Of a stretch of DNA of 64,000 bases, positions 63,819 to 64,000 are shown one piece after another. Numbering within the stretch: the stretch's first letter is position 1; every line of letters starts with the position of its first letter. Source of the DNA: Bradyrhizobium sp. AZCC 1610 (GTDB lineage: Bacteria > Pseudomonadota > Alphaproteobacteria > Rhizobiales > Xanthobacteraceae); the NCBI RefSeq assembly GCF_036924515.1, contig NZ_JAZHRR010000001.1, positions 2,513,001 through 2,577,000 of the forward strand. Direction: 5' to 3'. The position numbers were made by a program, and so were the translations under genes. Under the pieces are notes generated by a model. The model saw only the letters and a program-made list of their open reading frames with translations, did no database searches and was not told the origin of the DNA.

Positions 63819-64000
63819 CTAAGCCGGGAAGAACTGATAATCGATCAGGATCCGGCCGTCGTCGTCGATGATCAGAAACTCCAATCCTCTGGCCAGGACG
63901 GTGTCACCATTGGCGGGCAGCATCTCCCAATGGAACGTAACGACGTCGTGCAGACGGCGGGCGCCGGGCGCTGCGCGAAATCTGTTGCCGTTATCCCTGA
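63819..64000 (-). CDS. SnoaL/NTF2-like protein, C-terminal part (runs off right edge)
   Basis: Reading the minus strand from the edge gives 59 codons to a TAG at 63819–63821: …LHDVVTFHWEMLPANG, then GLEFLIIDDDGRILIDYQFF. The long final strands fit the SnoaL-like polyketide cyclase or nuclear transport factor 2 fold. The N-terminal part is outside the window, so function cannot be judged. Confidence 0.6.
   Translation of the reverse strand, partial: RDNGNRFRAAPGARRLHDVVTFHWEMLPANGDTVLARGLEFLIIDDDGRILIDYQFFPA

Overview
The window looks like chromosome of an alphaproteobacterium, most probably Bradyrhizobium or a close relative in the Nitrobacteraceae. Support: high GC, long antisense shadow frames, a dense set of small catabolic operons each with its own LysR, TetR, IclR or AraC regulator, phasins, a guaB–rsmB–guaA neighbourhood, and several families of short palindromic intergenic repeats of the kind dispersed in Bradyrhizobium genomes. 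This is inference from gene content; no 16S rRNA or tRNA gene was seen.

Region 1 (1–9.8 kb): a TAXI-type TRAP solute-binding protein (cut by the left edge), a 73-residue biotinyl carrier protein, an IclR regulator and an acyl-CoA carboxyltransferase form one transport-plus-carboxylation module. Two palindromes of the same form (TTYCGC-N3-GCGRAA) lie upstream of its two transcription units. Then follow an MFS permease, an FAD monooxygenase with a DUF2783 protein, a frameshifted enoyl-CoA hydratase, a PaaI-type thioesterase and a TetR regulator.

Region 2 (9.8–18.8 kb): a six-gene valine/isobutyrate operon (mmsA, isobutyryl-CoA dehydrogenase, 3-hydroxyisobutyryl-CoA hydrolase, mmsB, acyl-CoA synthetase, MaoC hydratase) with a LysR gene divergent from it and an SDR gene behind it. 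Together they take isobutyryl-CoA to propionyl-CoA.

Region 3 (18.9–31 kb): mixed housekeeping and catabolic genes (BaiN-like flavoprotein, DSD1-type PLP enzyme, Uup-type ABC-F ATPase, DUF188 protein, a frameshifted hotdog dehydratase, an IS110-family transposase with a long non-coding tail, AraC regulator, rhodanese, a solitary CoxL-like molybdoenzyme subunit).

Region 4 (31–48.6 kb): ppx/gppA and rlmE with a phasin gene between them, a Crp/Fnr regulator, a cysteine-containing small protein and a second phasin, a DHA2 transporter, Pmp3-like protein, guaB, several small-enzyme genes, MAPEG protein, rsmB, a cupin and guaA.

Region 5 (48.6–62.6 kb): an accessory block that starts exactly at the 3' end of guaA and ends at a second copy of the guaA terminal sequence ATCGAGTGGGAG (48619–48630 and 62584–62595, same orientation). 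It carries oxidoreductases with LysR/TetR regulators, a structured intergenic repeat, a SWIM–SNF2 helicase with a small helical neighbour, a VapBC module, an Old Yellow Enzyme, an exported hydrolase under a clear TetR operator, an AlkD-like DNA repair protein and an amidase. No integrase is present, so if this is a guaA-integrated island it is a remnant.

Region 6 (62.6–64 kb): a small exported protein, a peptide deformylase-like protein whose metal-ligand cysteine is replaced by serine, and the end of a SnoaL/NTF2-like gene.
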